Shown here in pieces: positions 1 to 8,779 of a stretch of DNA of 64,000 bases. Position 1 is the stretch's first letter, and each line of letters begins with the position of its first letter. This DNA is from an uncultured Chlamydiae bacterium. Its GTDB lineage: Bacteria; Chlamydiota; Chlamydiia; Chlamydiales; Rhabdochlamydiaceae. The notes under the pieces are model-generated. The model did no database searches. It had not been told where the DNA came from and saw nothing but the letters and a program-made list of their open reading frames with translations. The stretch covers positions 62,001-126,000 of the forward strand of contig CAIJXB010000015.1 in the NCBI GenBank assembly GCA_903824495.1, in the 5' to 3' direction. Made by a program: the position numbers and the translations under genes.

Positions 1-914
1 TTCCTCAAGTAGAGATCTTTCAATCAAAGGAAAAAACGGTTTTAAAAGTAAGGGGAACTGGTTCCCTTTTTAAGGATCCAGAAAAAGAGGAGTCTTTTTT
101 ATCTCTTGGAAAACAAACCGATCTTCCGGAGTTTAAAACTTGGGAAAGTTCAGTAAACTCTATCTTAGAAAAGATCCGCTCTAATCAAATCAAGAAAGCT
201 GTCTTAGCAAGAAGAAGCTCTTTTGAAATACAAGGCTCCCCTTTTGAGGTTTTAAAAGGTCTTTTGGATTCATCGCACAATTCTACTGTATTTGCTTTTC
301 AAAGAACTCCGGATTCTCTTTTTTTGGGTGCAACACCTGAAATGCTCTACCAAAGATCGGATAGATCCTTAACAACAGTGTCTATTGCTGGTACAAGAAA
401 ACGAGGAGATGATGAACTGTTAAGTCAAGAGCTGCTAAATAGCTTTAAGGATGGTAATGAGTTTTCTTATGTGAAGGATTTTCTAGCCGAGTCTCTTTCT
501 CTTCTTTGCGAAAGCTCTTCTTGTCAGCCCCAAGACTCGATTATAAAAACCGCTCATCTACTCCATCTCTATAATCGCTTAGATGGCAGTTTAAAGCCTG
601 AAATCGATGATGCAGACATCTTGTCCTGTCTACATCCTACTCCTGCAGTCGGAGCCCTTCCAAGAGACCTAGGCATTAAAGAGATCCTTTCTTTAGAGCC
701 TTTTGATCGAGGCCTCTACGCTGGAGCGCTTGGATGGATCTCCCCTTTAGAATCTTCGTTTATTGTAACAATCCGATCAGCTCTCATCAAAGGAGGATTC
801 TTGCATGCCTTTGCTGGAACTGGCATTGTAGAAGGATCTGATCCTGAACTTGAATGGCAAGAACTTGAACACAAAATTTCTCATTGGAAAACATTATGTC
901 CTCTACTTCTTTAG
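1..914 (+). CDS. menF: Isochorismate synthase MenF, 3' part (5' end outside window)
   Basis: This is the C-terminal part of a chorismate-binding enzyme that converts chorismate to isochorismate, the first step of classical menaquinone synthesis. The frame is open from base 3, so the gene begins before the window. Visible family motifs are KAVLARR near base 200, the ATPEML segment, AGTRKRG, a HLLHLYN stretch, the LHPTPAVGALPR block, and a C-terminal AGTGIVEGSDPELEWQELE block. Its end overlaps menD by 19 bases, and menD and menH follow, so MenF is favoured over salicylate or anthranilate synthase. Certain as to family; specificity is inferred from the neighbours. Confidence 0.93.
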   Translation, partial: PQVEIFQSKEKTVLKVRGTGSLFKDPEKEESFLSLGKQTDLPEFKTWESSVNSILEKIRSNQIKKAVLARRSSFEIQGSPFEVLKGLLDSSHNSTVFAFQRTPDSLFLGATPEMLYQRSDRSLTTVSIAGTRKRGDDELLSQELLNSFKDGNEFSYVKDFLAESLSLLCESSSCQPQDSIIKTAHLLHLYNRLDGSLKPEIDDADILSCLHPTPAVGALPRDLGIKEILSLEPFDRGLYAGALGWISPLESSFIVTIRSALIKGGFLHAFAGTGIVEGSDPELEWQELEHKISHWKTLCPLLL

Positions 915-2617
915 CTCCCTTTAATACCTCTAGAGCTCGCCTTCTAGTCCAAACCTTAAAAGGCCAAGGCATTGAGCATTTTTGCATTGCGCCGGGATCT
1001 CGCTCTACGCCTCTTGCTCTTGCCATGGGAGAAAATCCGGGCATTAAAACTCATGTTCACTTTGATGAAAGAGGTCTTGGATTTTATGCTTTAGGTCTTG
1101 CTAAAGCAAGTCATGCGCCTGTTGCGCTCCTTGTGACAACAGGAACAGCTGTTGCTAACTTACTTCCGGCCATTATGGAAGCGCATTTAAGTAGAGTGCC
1201 TCTTCTTATTTTAACTGCTGATAGACCTCCAGAGCTCAGAGACTGCGGATCCAACCAAACGGCAGATCACGTAAAGATCTTTACCTCTTTTGCACGTTGG
1301 GAAATCGACCTTGCTTTTTCAGATCCTCTAGCTTCTGATGAATACATCATATCCTCTCTTAGCTACGCTGTAAATTGCAGTAAGTCAGGCCCTGTTCACA
1401 TCAACTGCCAGATTCGGGAGCCTTTTATTCATTTAGGTGAACTTGATGAAAAAGACTATTCTTCTTGCGTATATGAACCAAAGCTTTCTTGTCCTCCCCT
1501 TTCTTCTTTCAAACTCTGGGGGGAAATCCTTTCAGAAAAAAAACAAGGAGTGATCCTGCTTGGATCTGACGCTCTTCAAGAAAAAGATCTAGACTCTTTT
1601 CTAAGCTTTGCTGAAAAACTGAAATGGCCTATTTTTTCAGACATCATTTCAGGGGGTAGACGCTTAGGTGATCACCCTTACCATATAGAGCATTTTGAAC
1701 TGGTTTTTAAAGCATTTCCAGATTTGCAAGTTGATTGCATCTTGCAAATCGGAGATCGTTTCGTCTCCAAGCTTTTACAGCAGTGGATCCAAAAACAAAC
1801 AGATGCGCCCTACCTACTTGTCACAGATCACGGCTTTAGACAAGATCCCCTACATAAAGTTTCTCGGAAGATGGAGTGCACTACAGACTTCTTTTGCAGA
1901 TTGATTCAAGAATTCATCATTCCATCTAGTATGGAGCCTGCATCTGCTCTTCAAGGCATCTCTTCGCAAGTAAAAGAAGCTGTCCATGAACATTTTGCAG
2001 AATCAAATGATCTAACAGAACCTGCTCTATTTTCTTTTCTAAGCAGGATTTCCCCCTCTATTCCTCTTTATCTTTCAAGCAGTATGCCTGTTCGAGATGC
2101 AGATCTTCTTTTCTATCCAAAAGAAGGAAGCTCTTCTATTTTTTGTAGCCGAGGAGCTTCTGGGATTGATGGGAACATCGCAACAGCTACAGGCATAGCT
2201 GTTGGGCTGCAAAGACCCTTAGTTGCAGTACTAGGGGATCTAGCAACACTTCATGACCTAAGCTCTTTTGCTCTTGTTCACAAAAGCAAAGTTCCCATGA
2301 TACTTATCATCATCAACAATCAAGGGGGTGGGATTTTTTCTTTCCTACCTGTTGCTCAGAAAAAAAAACTGTTTGAGGAATTTATTGCCACTTCTCACGA
2401 ATACTCCTTTGGACTCATTGCTCAAACCTTTGGCCTCCCCTACAGACAAGTAGATTCCTTCGAAGGATGGAAAGAGGCCTTTGATGAAGCTGCACAATCT
2501 CAAAGCAGTTTTGTAATTGAGTGCTGCACCCAAAGAGACTTAAATGTAACGCATCATCAAGCCCTATACGAAAAGGTCAAATGCTCTTTTACGACACCTT
2601 TGGAAGTTCTTCAGTAA
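896..2617 (+). CDS. menD: SEPHCHC synthase MenD
   Basis: Thiamine-diphosphate enzyme that adds the succinic-semialdehyde unit of 2-oxoglutarate to isochorismate. At about 573 residues it has normal family length. The N-terminal pyrimidine-binding domain contains CIAPGSRSTPLA and HFDERGLGF, where the Glu is the cofactor-activating residue. The C-terminal domain has GDLATLHDLSSF and INNQGGGIFSFLP, the ThDP/metal segment. I start at ATG 896; an in-frame TTG at 884 is possible. It overlaps menF by 19 bases and menH by 37 bases, which fits a tightly packed operon. Confidence 0.95.
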   Translation: MSSTSLAPFNTSRARLLVQTLKGQGIEHFCIAPGSRSTPLALAMGENPGIKTHVHFDERGLGFYALGLAKASHAPVALLVTTGTAVANLLPAIMEAHLSRVPLLILTADRPPELRDCGSNQTADHVKIFTSFARWEIDLAFSDPLASDEYIISSLSYAVNCSKSGPVHINCQIREPFIHLGELDEKDYSSCVYEPKLSCPPLSSFKLWGEILSEKKQGVILLGSDALQEKDLDSFLSFAEKLKWPIFSDIISGGRRLGDHPYHIEHFELVFKAFPDLQVDCILQIGDRFVSKLLQQWIQKQTDAPYLLVTDHGFRQDPLHKVSRKMECTTDFFCRLIQEFIIPSSMEPASALQGISSQVKEAVHEHFAESNDLTEPALFSFLSRISPSIPLYLSSSMPVRDADLLFYPKEGSSSIFCSRGASGIDGNIATATGIAVGLQRPLVAVLGDLATLHDLSSFALVHKSKVPMILIIINNQGGGIFSFLPVAQKKKLFEEFIATSHEYSFGLIAQTFGLPYRQVDSFEGWKEAFDEAAQSQSSFVIECCTQRDLNVTHHQALYEKVKCSFTTPLEVLQ

Positions 2618-3339
2618 CTCCTCTTATTTTCCTTCACGGTTTTTTAGGCTCAAGGCTCGACTGGATGCCTATGGTCGAGTCTTTACAAAATAGATACCGC
2701 TGTATTGCTATAGATTTGCCATCCCATGGCAAATCCCCCCATTCTGATGATGTTTTTGCAGAGCTTGAAAAGACGCTTTTGTCTTTATCAAAAGATACAT
2801 CACCTATTCTTATAGGATACTCACTAGGAGGAAGACTTGCCCTTACTTATGGGAACAAACACCCCAAAAGCATTAAGGGATTGATTGCTCTTTCTTCCCA
2901 CACAGGACTTAAAACAGAGCTAGAAAAGCAGCAGCGTAAAAAAAATGACCTTCTATGGGAAGAGCGTTTAAAAACGCTCTCATCAGATGAGTTTTTAAAC
3001 CTTTGGTATAGGCAATCTGTTTTTGCTTCTTTAGGGAAACAACCAAAGCTTCTTGAGGAGCTTTTAGAAAGAAGACCCTATCAAAATGGGATAGAGCTTG
3101 CTAACGTTTTAAGCCAAGTCTCTCTTAGCAAACAATCTCTATATGATACTTTTAAGCATCCTGTGCAGTTTTTATTCGGAGAAGAAGATAGAGCTTATGT
3201 TGATCTTTACTCTTCTATCCCTTCTTTGTTAAAAAAAGAGATACCAAATGCAGGCCATGTGCTTTATTTAGAAAACCCCACGGCCTGTATAGAGGCAATT
3301 AAAGGTTTTATTCAAAAATTTTCACAGGAGAACTCATGA
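2581..3339 (+). CDS. menH: SHCHC synthase MenH, alpha/beta hydrolase fold
   Basis: Alpha/beta-hydrolase-fold lyase that eliminates pyruvate from SEPHCHC to give SHCHC. It is about 252 residues long. The HGFLGS oxyanion loop lies near residue 19, the nucleophile elbow GYSLGG at about 79-84, an acidic residue in GEEDRAYV near 204, and the His in NAGHVLYLENP near the C-terminus, together a complete triad. The ATG at 2581 is preceded by an AAGG-type Shine-Dalgarno and overlaps the menD end. An in-frame GTG at 2521 would add 20 uncharacteristic residues. The stop is fused with the next start (ATGA at 3336), so the glycosyltransferase downstream may be translationally coupled. Confidence 0.87.
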   Translation: MLFYDTFGSSSVTPLIFLHGFLGSRLDWMPMVESLQNRYRCIAIDLPSHGKSPHSDDVFAELEKTLLSLSKDTSPILIGYSLGGRLALTYGNKHPKSIKGLIALSSHTGLKTELEKQQRKKNDLLWEERLKTLSSDEFLNLWYRQSVFASLGKQPKLLEELLERRPYQNGIELANVLSQVSLSKQSLYDTFKHPVQFLFGEEDRAYVDLYSSIPSLLKKEIPNAGHVLYLENPTACIEAIKGFIQKFSQENS

Positions 3340-4289
3340 ACTTTAAAATTGTGTTATCTTGGATTGCTTTTCTTTTCTTTTTCTCCCAGAATCTTCCCGC
3401 AAAAATTCGAATTCTCACATTCCATTGCAACCACTGCGAATTTTTAGAATATCAATGCAAGGCTCTTGAGAAGTTTTTATTAGATGACTACGAGCTCATT
3501 GTCTTTAATGATGGCGTTAATCAGAAAGAAAAAAATGCTATCGAGGCTGTTTGTACAAGATATGGAGTGAAACATGTTCCCTACAAGCAATCGTGGCACA
3601 AGACAAATCCATTAAATAAGCAGGTTAGAGCGGCTCTAAGCACTCCTCATGGGAATGATTTTTTCAAGTTCCCTACAAAGAATGGAGCTCCTGACATCAA
3701 AAAAATCTACGAAAATGTCTCTGTTCGCCACTGCCACCTCATTCAATATGCCCTAGATCACTATGGATATGATCATGACGATATTGTAGTCATTATGGAT
3801 GGAGATGTCTTTGCGATTCAGCCAATTAGTATACGAGCATTATTGAATGAACTGCCGATTGTCGGAATCGATAGCGAATTTGGAACTAGACATTACCTAT
3901 GGGTGCCCTTTATTGCCTTTGATCCTAAACGTTTACCCAATCTAAGAGATTTAAAATTTCACATAGATCTAATCGATGGCCTTGTATGTGACACTGGCTC
4001 TCATTCCTATCAATACCTAAAAAACAATCCAGAGGTAAACGTCAAGCTCTACCCTCGATGCTATGATCGTGATTTTTTTCCCTATGATGCAGACTCCTTT
4101 GCCAGATTTGGGCTGAAACCCTTGGCCTACTCTTCAATCAATTGGCCTACTCGGCTAGAGTTTTATGTAGATCATCATTTTATCCATTTTTGCGGAGGCT
4201 CTGGACTTCATCCTTTAAGAAAGTTCTTCGATATCGCAGAGTTGATGGGACTCATATTGGAACAAGAAGTTCCAGTGATTATGCAATAG
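3336..4289 (+). CDS. Predicted exported GT-A-type glycosyltransferase
   Basis: About 317 residues. It has a Sec signal (MNFKIVLSWIAFLFFFSQ, likely cleavage after LPA) followed by a GT-A-like fold: ILTFHCNHCEFLEY, then a VVIMDGDVF segment near residues 151-159 that looks like the metal-binding DxD. I do not recognise the exact family. Its ATG overlaps the menH stop, so it is expressed with the menaquinone operon. It is the first gene of a block of sugar and methyl transferases. A nucleotide-sugar-using enzyme with an export signal is odd: it may act outside the cytoplasm, be delivered beyond the bacterium, or use a lipid-linked donor. The enzyme class is moderately certain and the substrate is unknown. 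Confidence 0.6.
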   Translation: MNFKIVLSWIAFLFFFSQNLPAKIRILTFHCNHCEFLEYQCKALEKFLLDDYELIVFNDGVNQKEKNAIEAVCTRYGVKHVPYKQSWHKTNPLNKQVRAALSTPHGNDFFKFPTKNGAPDIKKIYENVSVRHCHLIQYALDHYGYDHDDIVVIMDGDVFAIQPISIRALLNELPIVGIDSEFGTRHYLWVPFIAFDPKRLPNLRDLKFHIDLIDGLVCDTGSHSYQYLKNNPEVNVKLYPRCYDRDFFPYDADSFARFGLKPLAYSSINWPTRLEFYVDHHFIHFCGGSGLHPLRKFFDIAELMGLILEQEVPVIMQ

Positions 4290-4296
4290 CAAAAAA

Positions 4297-4332
4297 AGGC
4301 CATGCGGTTCATTAAAAAAACCAACATGGCCT
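4297..4332. terminator. Inverted repeat between convergent genes
   Basis: AGGCCATG at 4297-4304 pairs exactly with CATGGCCT at 4325-4332 across a 20-base loop. It is preceded by a run of A and lies just between the convergent ends of the glycosyltransferase (4289) and the methyltransferase (4342). It has the position of a bidirectional terminator, but its U-tract is weak. Confidence 0.45.
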
Positions 4333-4341
4333 GTATATTTA

Positions 4342-5010
4342 CTACGGCTTAACCCAAACAGCCCACTCATTTTCTATGTCCTTCATAGAAATCACGCGTA
4401 CGCAGTTCTCATCAAGCCATTTTGGAGCTTTCTCTATCGTACTCCAAGTGATGTCATCAAAAACAATAAGTCCACCTCTTCTTACTAAAGGAACCCACTT
4501 CAAAACATCATAATAAGAAACATCGTTTGCATGATTGCCATCGATATGAAGAATATCGATATTCGAAATAGGCGCAGCGTCCGCTGAAGTAGCTTGCACT
4601 AAGGTGATGTATTTATCGAGCCCAAATTCTGTGATTTTACCTCGAAGTTTACTTAAGATCGCTCCATAATCAAGACTCCCCCACCAAGTCTTATTCACGC
4701 CATCAGACCCCTCTTCAGAAGCCGCAGCGCTCCAAGGATCAATTCCATAAGCCATTCCCCCTCCGAGCTGCTTTAAAGCAAAGCCCATAGGAACAAGAGA
4801 TTTGCCTCCAAACACTCCGATTTCAACAACAACTTTAGGCTGTATGAACCAAACAAGATCCATCAGTGTAGCGGCTTTATAATCAGAACACCATCCATCT
4901 AACTGCTTGATCTTGGTCAAAACCCTTTGTTTATATGGATTTTCCCCTCTTGTTTTATTGACAGCAACAACATGTTCATAATGAGAGGGAGGCGGGGCTG
5001 CATCGTACAT
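4342..5010 (-). CDS. Class I SAM-dependent methyltransferase (CmcI/MdmC-like)
   Basis: About 222 residues, cytosolic, with no signal peptide. Motif I is VVEIGVFGGKSLVPMG, followed by YGIDPWS, then ILHIDGNHANDVSYYD and GGLIVFDDITW, the pattern of the Methyltransf_24/CmcI group that methylates sugars or small aromatic hydroxyls. A strong AAGGAG Shine-Dalgarno sits 7-8 bases before the ATG. It is the last gene of the minus-strand run beginning at 8612, separated from the GT92 gene by 150 bases. It is the only member of the glycan block with no export signal, so its substrate may be a precursor made before export. The sugar substrate is inferred from context. Confidence 0.7.
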   Translation of the reverse strand: MYDAAPPPSHYEHVVAVNKTRGENPYKQRVLTKIKQLDGWCSDYKAATLMDLVWFIQPKVVVEIGVFGGKSLVPMGFALKQLGGGMAYGIDPWSAAASEEGSDGVNKTWWGSLDYGAILSKLRGKITEFGLDKYITLVQATSADAAPISNIDILHIDGNHANDVSYYDVLKWVPLVRRGGLIVFDDITWSTIEKAPKWLDENCVRVISMKDIENEWAVWVKP

Positions 5011-5107
5011 AAAAAAACTCCTTTTTAACTCGTATTTTTTGTATCTGGAACCAACGAATAAGAGGGAGCTTTTAATATAGGCTCAGATTAAATACAAGCC
5101 TGTTCTT

Positions 5108-5158
5108 ACTTTGCATCTTTCTGAAAAATCCATTCACGTTCGAGATCAATCAAAGCAA
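5108..5158 (-). pseudogene. Possible short coding remnant
   Basis: Directly downstream of the GT92 stop codon the minus strand reads IALIDLEREWIFQKDAK followed by TAA. It has no start of its own and looks like the tail of a protein. It may be a leftover C-terminus from a deleted neighbour in the glycan cluster, or chance. I do not recognise it. Confidence 0.25.
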
Positions 5159-5160
5159 TT

Positions 5161-6084
5161 TTATTGTTTTTTGCTCCAAAACTTGCGATACATCCTAGGA
5201 TGTTTCTTTTTGAGGAACTCTATCATCTGCTCATCTGTAGTAGCGTTGAAGCTTTGATACTGCTCTTCAAGAACATGTAGCTCAAGTTGATGCTCACCTC
5301 GCGTTTGCTGATTGGTTTTTGGCAATCTTACATTGTGATAAAAATTCTCATCTCTCATTGCATAATGATTGATCTGGATATAATCACTTGTATGCTGAGG
5401 ATCGACCTGAAGATACACTTCCTTAAAATACAAAGGCCGACCTGAACCATTGTAATATTGAGCCCCCTCTCTTAAAACATGATGGTGAGGTGACCATATT
5501 TGGTCTATAACAACATCATCTACTTTTACAATACTTTTCCCAGAAGCATTTTTTGGATGGAAAATTTCTGAAGAAGCTCTAAGGCGTGTCAAAATGGGTT
5601 TACCTGGATCAATATAAACTCCACCCGTTCCAAAGTTTCGCCAACACACATATACTCCTGAAGCCTCTGGATAAAATTCCTTCAAACACTGAAGAATGGT
5701 TACATTTTTCTTAGGCAAGATAAATTCATCTACATCAATGAAGGCAAGCCATTTAGTATTTCCTTGTGATCTTCTAAGGCCATCTTGGTAAGCCATCGTT
5801 TGCCAAGTAGGAAATAGCGATGTCATCTCATCTTTATGCCACTTGATCACCTCTACTAAACCCGACTTTATATAAGGATCCAATACTTCTGCCCAATTGT
5901 CATCACTCCGATCATTGTAAAGCAGGAAATGGTCTACTCCTAACATATGGTGATACTCAATCCATTCCTTAAGATAGTTTGCTTCATTTCTGAACAGCGT
6001 AAGAACTCCCAATTCATACGAAAAAAGACCTTCCGAGATAACTAGAATCAGCAATAAAAAAGACAAAAAACACTTTTTCTTCAT
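5161..6084 (-). CDS. GT92-like glycosyltransferase with signal peptide
   Basis: About 307 residues. The N-terminal signal MKKKCFLSFLLLILVISEG has likely cleavage near residue 22. The mature part starts LGVLTLFRNEANYLKEWIEYH and contains LLYNDRSDD and WLAFIDVDEFILPK, hallmarks of the GT92/DUF23 family, with DVDEF at about 117-121 as the metal-binding motif. Eukaryotic and bacterial members transfer galactose or related sugars. Its ATG overlaps the stop of the fucosyltransferase-like gene (ATGA), so the two are coupled. Export of a GT-A enzyme is the odd feature shared by the cluster. Family call is good; donor and acceptor unknown. Confidence 0.75.
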   Translation of the reverse strand: MKKKCFLSFLLLILVISEGLFSYELGVLTLFRNEANYLKEWIEYHHMLGVDHFLLYNDRSDDNWAEVLDPYIKSGLVEVIKWHKDEMTSLFPTWQTMAYQDGLRRSQGNTKWLAFIDVDEFILPKKNVTILQCLKEFYPEASGVYVCWRNFGTGGVYIDPGKPILTRLRASSEIFHPKNASGKSIVKVDDVVIDQIWSPHHHVLREGAQYYNGSGRPLYFKEVYLQVDPQHTSDYIQINHYAMRDENFYHNVRLPKTNQQTRGEHQLELHVLEEQYQSFNATTDEQMIEFLKKKHPRMYRKFWSKKQ

Positions 6085-6944
6085 GGAAATTTCTCCTGAT
6101 AGCTTTGTGCTTCAATTTTAATCCAAGAATCGGGCCCACCGATATCTGGATAACCTCCTATCCATTTCGCTGGCCTGACAACGATTTTATTAGGATTCTG
6201 ATTCAACCAAGCTCCCCACCAACTGAAGGTAGAATTACCAATGATGTTATGTTTGCAAAGAGTTTGGAGGAAAAGATCGATGTGGGGTTCATTCTCAACA
6301 AACACCACTTTCCGTCCTTTTGTTGAAATGATCTTTTTTGCAAACGGCATATTATCGCTCATCACAACAAAAAGAGAATCGCTTGAAAAAAGACGCATCG
6401 CCTTTTCGTAATACTCTTGATCATACTGTCTAAAAGCTGGTTCATCAGGCTTTTCTGCAAAATAATAGCGTATATGAACACAAACGCTATTGGGGTGTTT
6501 TAATATCTTTGGGTATTTCTTTTTTATGTACTTTAAATCACTCTCTTTCGGGGCAAAAAACTGAATCAACCTATCTCGATGGTGAGCAAAATACTTTTCA
6601 TTTTGAGAGTACCCAGAAAGCCTCATTCCATTTGTAAAAGGGATTGGCTCATAACCATAAACAGGTGTTGCCCATTCAGATGAAATCTCGGTTTTAGGAG
6701 GATAAAGTGCGCACCTAAAAAGCACATGATGCAAGTTTACCGAATGAGGCAAAAGCGGAATGTAATCAGGAAAGTAGGGTTCCGCTCCATTATCCCATGC
6801 TAAAGCGCACGTTGTTGCTACCTCAAACATTTGATTGCCAAGACCACCTAAAATCGAGCCGATTACATACGGTTTATCCTCTGCTTGCATGCTAGAAAAC
6901 AGCAGTAAAGCAGTGCATAGAAAGCTAAGTCTCCTACTCTTCAT
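6081..6944 (-). CDS. GT11-like alpha-1,2-fucosyltransferase with signal peptide
   Basis: About 287 residues. After a signal peptide (KSRRLSFLCTALLLFSSMQA) the mature protein begins with GGLGNQMFEVA at about residue 33, the donor-binding motif of GT11 fucosyltransferases. It also has VCVHIRYYF (the HxRR-like region, here H-I-R-Y) and the C-terminal NSTFSWWGAWL motif. GT11 enzymes move fucose from GDP-fucose to galactose. I chose ATG 6944, which overlaps the upstream TGA (ATGA), over a TTG at 6959. It is coupled to both neighbours. The second Arg of HxRR is replaced by Tyr, so activity or donor specificity could differ. Confidence 0.78.
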   Translation of the reverse strand: MKSRRLSFLCTALLLFSSMQAEDKPYVIGSILGGLGNQMFEVATTCALAWDNGAEPYFPDYIPLLPHSVNLHHVLFRCALYPPKTEISSEWATPVYGYEPIPFTNGMRLSGYSQNEKYFAHHRDRLIQFFAPKESDLKYIKKKYPKILKHPNSVCVHIRYYFAEKPDEPAFRQYDQEYYEKAMRLFSSDSLFVVMSDNMPFAKKIISTKGRKVVFVENEPHIDLFLQTLCKHNIIGNSTFSWWGAWLNQNPNKIVVRPAKWIGGYPDIGGPDSWIKIEAQSYQEKFP

Positions 6945-7777
6945 TTTGTCATATCCCAAGTGATTAAAGCATTGCCAGTATAGCTAAACACCGGTTCCGG
7001 ATGAATAGTTGGATTGATTCCATTAGCTTGTAATAGGTCTATAAACTCAGTAAGCGGAAGATGATCAAAGATGTTCGTATCATTATAGAGCATATATCCA
7101 CGTTTTGCTTTCACGATGACTCTGGTAAAATAGTCTAGCTGTGTGTTTCTGTCACATTCAGAGAACGCATAATTGCTAATAAATAGATCAATACCTTCTA
7201 CAGGCAACTCTGCATGTGCCTCTAGACATATGACCTTGCGCAGAGAAAGAGTCGACATCATTTTATCAATCAGCATTTCAACCTCTGGTAAATCGTAGAT
7301 GTAATATTGGGAAAAAGGGCGCAGTTGGGACAAAATATAGGCTTGACCTCCAAATCCCGCTCCGACTTCTGCGGCTTTATAGTTCTTTGGAAGATTAAAT
7401 AGCCTAGAGATATGATCGGCGATGAGTATGTATCTGAGCGTTGTGCCAGAAAACTGACCAAATCCTTGAATCTCATTTTTGATCGGATTTCCATATTGCT
7501 CTAGTTTTCGGAATTGAGGCATTAAAGAAATCGTTTTCAGCGTGGCATAACTACGGATATAATCGGCAAATTCTCCACCCTGACCACATTCGACAGCATT
7601 GAAATACGCTTCAATTGATCTGAAATTTTGAAAGATCGAATCATCTATGGCCGCATTTTTACATACTTCTCTATATAGAACTGAATTGCCTGTTGCGCTC
7701 TTTTGAGAAACAACTTCACCATAAATTGAAGAGCACGCAAATATCAACGACATGGCCGCTATAGATTGTCTGATCAT
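6941..7777 (-). CDS. Putative sugar O-methyltransferase with signal peptide
   Basis: About 278 residues. It has an N-terminal signal (SLIFACSSIYG, cleavage around residue 20). A SAM-binding core follows: AAEVGAGFGGQAYIL near 136-150, YYIYDLPEVEMLI as the acidic ribose-binding strand, then LFISNYAFSECDR. This layout is that of the 'putative sugar O-methyltransferase' family often found in O-antigen loci. The start ATG has a GGGGAG Shine-Dalgarno. It is first in a three-gene coupled unit with the GT11 and GT92 genes. SAM is not expected outside the cytoplasm, so the signal peptide is puzzling unless it acts as a membrane anchor. Confidence 0.68.
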   Translation of the reverse strand: MIRQSIAAMSLIFACSSIYGEVVSQKSATGNSVLYREVCKNAAIDDSIFQNFRSIEAYFNAVECGQGGEFADYIRSYATLKTISLMPQFRKLEQYGNPIKNEIQGFGQFSGTTLRYILIADHISRLFNLPKNYKAAEVGAGFGGQAYILSQLRPFSQYYIYDLPEVEMLIDKMMSTLSLRKVICLEAHAELPVEGIDLFISNYAFSECDRNTQLDYFTRVIVKAKRGYMLYNDTNIFDHLPLTEFIDLLQANGINPTIHPEPVFSYTGNALITWDMTK

Positions 7778-7815
7778 CTAATATCTCCCCTTGAGTAATA
7801 TTTAAAGGGCGAGAC

Positions 7816-7843
7816 TCTATACCAATTCGAGAAGAGCTGTCTA
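7816..7843 (-). promoter_or_regulatory. Candidate promoter for the sugar O-methyltransferase/GT11/GT92 unit
   Basis: On the minus strand TAGACA (7843-7838) and TATAGA (7821-7816) are 16 bases apart, about 40 bases before the ATG at 7777. The hairpin at 7863-7886 lies just upstream, so this unit probably has its own promoter. Confidence 0.4.
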
Positions 7844-7862
7844 TAAATTTTTATGTCCTAAA

Positions 7863-7886
7863 AGGCCATGTTCAAGAACCTGGCCT
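7863..7886 (-). terminator. Hairpin terminator after the FkbM-like gene
   Basis: AGGCCA (7863-7868) pairs with TGGCCT (7881-7886), and inside it GTTC pairs with GAAC around a tiny loop. On the minus strand it is followed by TTTT. It lies 7 bases after the stop of the gene ending at 7893. Confidence 0.6.
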
Positions 7887-7892
7887 CTTTCT

Positions 7893-8612
7893 TTAGTTAG
7901 AATTCTGACCGATTGCATTTCGAATCATTCCTATTATCTGCTTATGGTCCTTCTCATCCAAGTCAAGTGACTTAAGTGTGGACAACACGGAAAATGAAAA
8001 GGCGCTAGGATGAATCCACCAGTCTTCGAATGCAAATCCTTGATGAGATACATTCGAGCAGAGTAAATGATACCCAAGGGAGCTGAGAATTTGACGTTCT
8101 TTTGACCTATACAAATCTTCGTATCGGTAGAAATCATGCTCAATCGTTATGATCTTAAAAGTATAATTACTAAATGGGATTCTTTCTAAAACATCGGGAT
8201 AGTACCCATCGACATCCAAGGAAAGATAATCGATAACCTTAGGAAAAGATCGTAAAATCTTTCGATAATCAGATGTTATAGCATCCGCAGTAATTAACAG
8301 GTTGCTTCTGACTACGTACCAGTTGCTCTCCAAATCCTTTGAAATGTCAATACTTGTTCCGCTCCATCCAAGATTCTTCTCAAAATAGTATGTGTTGTTA
8401 ATATCGATCGGCTCCCCAGCTCCAATTTCAAGGTAGTAGCCTTTGTCTTGTTTATCAAGTAGCCCGTAAAGAAGATCATAAACAAATTCATCTTGAGAGG
8501 CTTGAGAATGGAAAATGATGCTTTGATCAGATCTCCCTAGATTGGGCTCCACTTCATTAGATATAAGAACAGCTCCTAAAGTCATACAAACTAAAAAACT
8601 TCTAACTTTCAT
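7893..8612 (-). CDS. FkbM-like methyltransferase with signal peptide
   Basis: About 239 residues. It begins with a signal peptide (MKVRSFLVCMTLGAVLIS). The SAM-binding motif GYYLEIGAGEPIDINNT is near residues 58-74, followed by the acidic TSIDIS, then YLSLDVDGYYPDVL and FKIITIEHDFYRY, the order seen in FkbM-type methyltransferases. GGAGG precedes the ATG at a good distance. It is divergent from the beta-propeller-like gene at 8780 and ends at a terminator, so it may be a single-gene transcript. Substrate unknown; a sugar is likely from the neighbours. Confidence 0.68.
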   Translation of the reverse strand: MKVRSFLVCMTLGAVLISNEVEPNLGRSDQSIIFHSQASQDEFVYDLLYGLLDKQDKGYYLEIGAGEPIDINNTYYFEKNLGWSGTSIDISKDLESNWYVVRSNLLITADAITSDYRKILRSFPKVIDYLSLDVDGYYPDVLERIPFSNYTFKIITIEHDFYRYEDLYRSKERQILSSLGYHLLCSNVSHQGFAFEDWWIHPSAFSFSVLSTLKSLDLDEKDHKQIIGMIRNAIGQNSN

Positions 8613-8719
8613 TTGACCTCCCCAAATTTTTTGTGCCGATTTGAAATGTATCTACCACCCCTATTTTTTTCTTCATATTTTTTGGGATCTCAGAAAATGC
8701 ACCTTATCTAGGAATTGAT

Positions 8720-8748
8720 TTGACAGAAATCGACAGGTTTTCTAGTTT
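8720..8748 (+). promoter_or_regulatory. Candidate promoter upstream of the anchored propeller-like gene
   Basis: A perfect TTGACA lies at 8720-8725. The -10 region 17 bases later (TAGTTT) is poor. It is in the divergent intergenic region 8613-8779, which must also contain the start of the minus-strand FkbM-like transcript. Confidence 0.35.
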
Positions 8749-8779
8749 TTACTCTTTATTTTACAGATAGGTTCCTTTT

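Noticed and set aside
6105..6326. Plus-strand frame opposite the GT11 gene.
   Set aside because: It is antisense to conserved GT11 motifs and lacks a ribosome site.
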